A stretch of 34,172 bases of DNA from an uncultured Chloroflexus sp. GTDB taxonomy: Bacteria; Chloroflexota; Chloroflexia; Chloroflexales; Chloroflexaceae. The notes under the pieces were generated by a model. That model did no database searches, was not told the DNA's origin, and saw only the letters and a list, made by a program, of their open reading frames with translations. Location: contig NZ_CALFBQ010000035.1 in the NCBI RefSeq assembly GCF_937951745.1, forward strand, positions 1 to 34,172. The letters are read 5' to 3'. Positions 32,434-34,172 of this stretch are shown here, one piece after another (the first letter of the stretch is position 1; every line of letters starts with the position of its first letter). The position numbers and the translations under genes are program-made.

Positions 32434-33753
32434 TTAATCACCGGTGGGTTTCAGTTGCGGAGATTTCTCACGCCGAGCCAGTGCCATCGCTTCCATTGCC
32501 ACAATGACCGCCGCCGCCAGCACCACTCCGGCCAGCGCGGCAACTGCGGCTTGGGTCAGTGCTTGCCGGCCAATTGTCACTCCCGGATTGGTGATGGTAC
32601 CTAGATAACGTACCGTCACTTGCGGTGCGGCATCGGCAACCCGTAGCTCGTCAATCCGCCGCATTAAAATTTCGACCAGATTGAACGCCTGATCACGCGT
32701 ACGGGTCAATTCACGTTGGCGAGCGGCCAATTGCTCATAACGGGCCTGTGCCGCATTGAACCGTTCGATGAGGAGTTTGCTTGCGGCTGGACTGAGTTCT
32801 TCAAGTGCTACCTTGCTCAAGCGTTCTGCTTCAAGCCGTACAGCACGTTGTTCCGCTTCAAGCGCAGCAATCAACCGGTCAAGCTCTAGTGCCGTCACGG
32901 TCGTGTTGTTCGTCAGCGAACTATCGAGTTGTAAGATTGGTCGGTCACCGCTCCGATCACTCAAATTACGAATTCTCAGTAACAGTGCGGCGATAGCATC
33001 AGCAGTATCGGCTTCATCACCCGCTTGCCCGTTCAGTCGTTCGCGCAGCAAGCGGGCATCACGCAGGATCTGCTCTAAATCATTGCTCCGCCGTAAATAC
33101 TCGGCAAACCGATTGGTCCCTGCCGAGCGAGTGCTATTGACCAAATCACTCAGTCGCCGTACTTCTTGATCGGCTGTGGTGATCTCGCCTTGGGCAATAA
33201 ATGCTTCCAGCGCTGCTTGGGCCGCTTGATACCGCATCTGTGCTTCGGCTAACTGCTGTTCAACCAGCGCGAGCGATGCTGTATCACGGGTGTACGTTTC
33301 GGTAACCAGTCGGGCGTATTCTTTTGCCCATGCCGTTGCCAACCGCTCCGCTTCGGCGCTCGTCTCAGCGCGAGCTGTGATCCGCACCAGATCACCGTTC
33401 GTATCAATCGCGATTCGGTTCACTAACTCGCCGGGTCGATAGTCAATCGCCAACGTGGTTGCTACCTGTTCTTCAAGGGTTGCATCACGCGTCAGAGCGA
33501 GCAACGCTTCACGCTGGTTCACCGTGGTGGTAAACAGCATTGAGTCGTGGCTGGTAAAACGAGAATCAAGCGTCACTTGCGCGCTGGCCGGCACAATCAA
33601 CAGTGAGGAGCTAGCGGTATAGGGATAGGGCGGTTTCCGCAGAATTGCCGTTACAGCCACAATGATCGCTAACCCCACTGCTACGCCGATAATGATCCAC
33701 CAACGGCGTCAAAGCGCTCGTAGATATGGTTTCAGATCGATTTCGTCTTCCAT
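32434..33753 (-). CDS. Wzz-type polysaccharide chain-length protein with in-frame TGA at codon 15
   Basis: The natural start is probably ATG 33753: MEDEIDLKPYLRAL, then a TGA (33711-33709), then RRWWIIIGVAVGLAIIVAVT in the same frame. The Wzz N-terminus usually reads ...LRALxRRWW, so a one-base CGA to TGA change would explain the stop. From GTG 33678 the rest of the protein is open to 32434. The two membrane segments frame a long periplasmic part with coiled coil (about 110-330, e.g. LVEQQLAEAQMRYQAAQAAL), and the end has the Pro-Gly loop (TNPGVTIG) before the second membrane helix. It would set the length of surface polysaccharide. If the TGA is real, only a shortened form starting near 33678 could be made. 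Confidence 0.85.
33709..33711 (-). other. Premature TGA in the Wzz-type gene
   Basis: The codon before RRWW of the conserved cytoplasmic tail reads TGA. No frameshift is needed; the same frame continues on both sides. Confidence 0.85.
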
Positions 33754-33790
33754 CGAGTCGCCTGTTGAACTTGCTTGAGATACCAAAGTG

Positions 33791-33820
33791 ATTGTAGCAG
33801 ACAGTGACTTTATTCGTCAA
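33791..33820 (-). promoter_or_regulatory. Sigma70-type promoter for the Wzz/glycosyltransferase run
   Basis: TTGACG (33820-33815), an 18-base spacer, and TACAAT (33796-33791) on the minus strand; transcription would start near 33784. The -35 overlaps the stop codon of the upstream membrane protein gene (AAT TGA). This supports expression of the genes below despite the early TGA. Confidence 0.72.
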
Positions 33821-34172
33821 TTGTAGTAGAAGAATATGATCGCAATCAGCGCCGCTCCATCGCAGATAGCCACAATGGCCAGCAAGATATAGGGCGTGTA
33901 TGGGCGCCACCGTTCCGGCCAGAGCTGTTGCCATCCTAACCCGACCAACCAGATGGTTGGTACGATCGCCCAATACAAGTACCGACCACGCGGAATATGC
34001 GGCCGGCCTTCTATCGGTAACGGATGCAACCGGCCAAACAGCGCCACCCATGCCACGATGACGGCGATGAGACAGAGCCACATCCAGCGCTGTTGCCAGC
34101 GTGATAGGGTTGCCGGCCACGTACACGCGCCGCGCAGCAGGCCAATGATGGCTGCAATGCTCAAGCCGGCAA
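33817..34172 (-). CDS. Polytopic membrane protein, C-terminal part (cut by window edge)
   Basis: The frame is open to the window edge, so the N-terminus is missing. The visible 117 residues hold three hydrophobic segments: AGLSIAAIIGLLRG, MWLCLIAVIVAWVALFG, WAIVPTIWLVGLGWQQL, and the end YILLAIVAICDGAALIAIIF. The GRYLYWAIVPTIWLVG stretch, an Arg-Tyr-Leu before a late helix, is common in GT-C glycosyltransferases and DUF2142-like proteins. The type cannot be fixed from the end alone. It stands just upstream of the Wzz gene, which suggests surface polysaccharide work. Confidence 0.65.
   Translation of the reverse strand, partial: AGLSIAAIIGLLRGACTWPATLSRWQQRWMWLCLIAVIVAWVALFGRLHPLPIEGRPHIPRGRYLYWAIVPTIWLVGLGWQQLWPERWRPYTPYILLAIVAICDGAALIAIIFFYYN

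Overview
The window looks like a chromosomal segment of a GC-rich filamentous Chloroflexota bacterium, most likely Chloroflexus or a close relative. This is inferred from the gene content (acetoacetyl-CoA-forming phaA/phaB pair, sucrose-phosphate-synthase/MshA-like glycosyltransferase, a secreted protein ending in a VFVPAINR-type tail) and from a dispersed AACGCAAAGG/CCTTTGCGTT intergenic repeat; no rRNA or other decisive marker is present. No tRNA, rRNA or CRISPR array was seen.

Layout. 1-2333 is an accessory edge: the 5' part of a DDE transposase with an amber stop, an AT-rich unknown ORF, and a secreted repeat (beta-propeller-like) protein broken by a frameshift at a G8 run. 2382-7131 holds an M14 zinc carboxypeptidase (minus strand) and a PP2C phosphatase-mutL pair (plus strand). 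7132-7412 is an intergenic patch of inverted copies of the dispersed repeat. 7413-12055 is a tightly packed minus-strand run: csx15-like gene, cysteine desulfurase, DUF3696 AAA ATPase, PIN-like nuclease, C45 acyltransferase-like hydrolase. The ATPase and the PIN-like gene share a 4-base ATGA overlap, are visibly less GC-rich than their surroundings, and form the best candidate for a little-described (possibly defence) system.

12204-15313 carries a META-domain lipoprotein, a THI5/NMT1-like protein with two small membrane proteins upstream (YggT-like and unknown), a single-pass membrane protein and a small helical protein. 15479-18671 is a methionine block: a sigma70-type promoter, a SAM-I riboswitch with a visible terminator/antiterminator switch, a trans-sulfuration PLP enzyme, methylenetetrahydrofolate reductase, and then methionine aminopeptidase. 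18699-20073 has a frameshifted SAM-dependent methyltransferase and a GNAT acetyltransferase.

20292-25964 is a polyhydroxyalkanoate-type block: thiolase (phaA), acetoacetyl-CoA reductase (phaB), a convergent phasin-like small protein, and a large STAND ATPase/BTAD transcriptional regulator divergent from it, with a cluster of GGCAATG/CATTGCC palindromes between the two. A four-helix membrane protein follows. 26496-29013 is a pxpCBA 5-oxoprolinase operon (minus strand), preceded by an MFS transporter, a GT4 glycosyltransferase, a GT2 glycosyltransferase, a Wzz-type chain-length protein with an in-frame TGA at codon 15, and the C-terminus of a polytopic membrane protein, all on the minus strand. 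The glycosyltransferase/Wzz genes suggest cell-surface polysaccharide or glycolipid synthesis.

Four reading frames in 34 kb are interrupted by one base change or indel (transposase, beta-propeller, methyltransferase, Wzz). These could be real decay, phase variation or sequence errors, and raw reads would decide.
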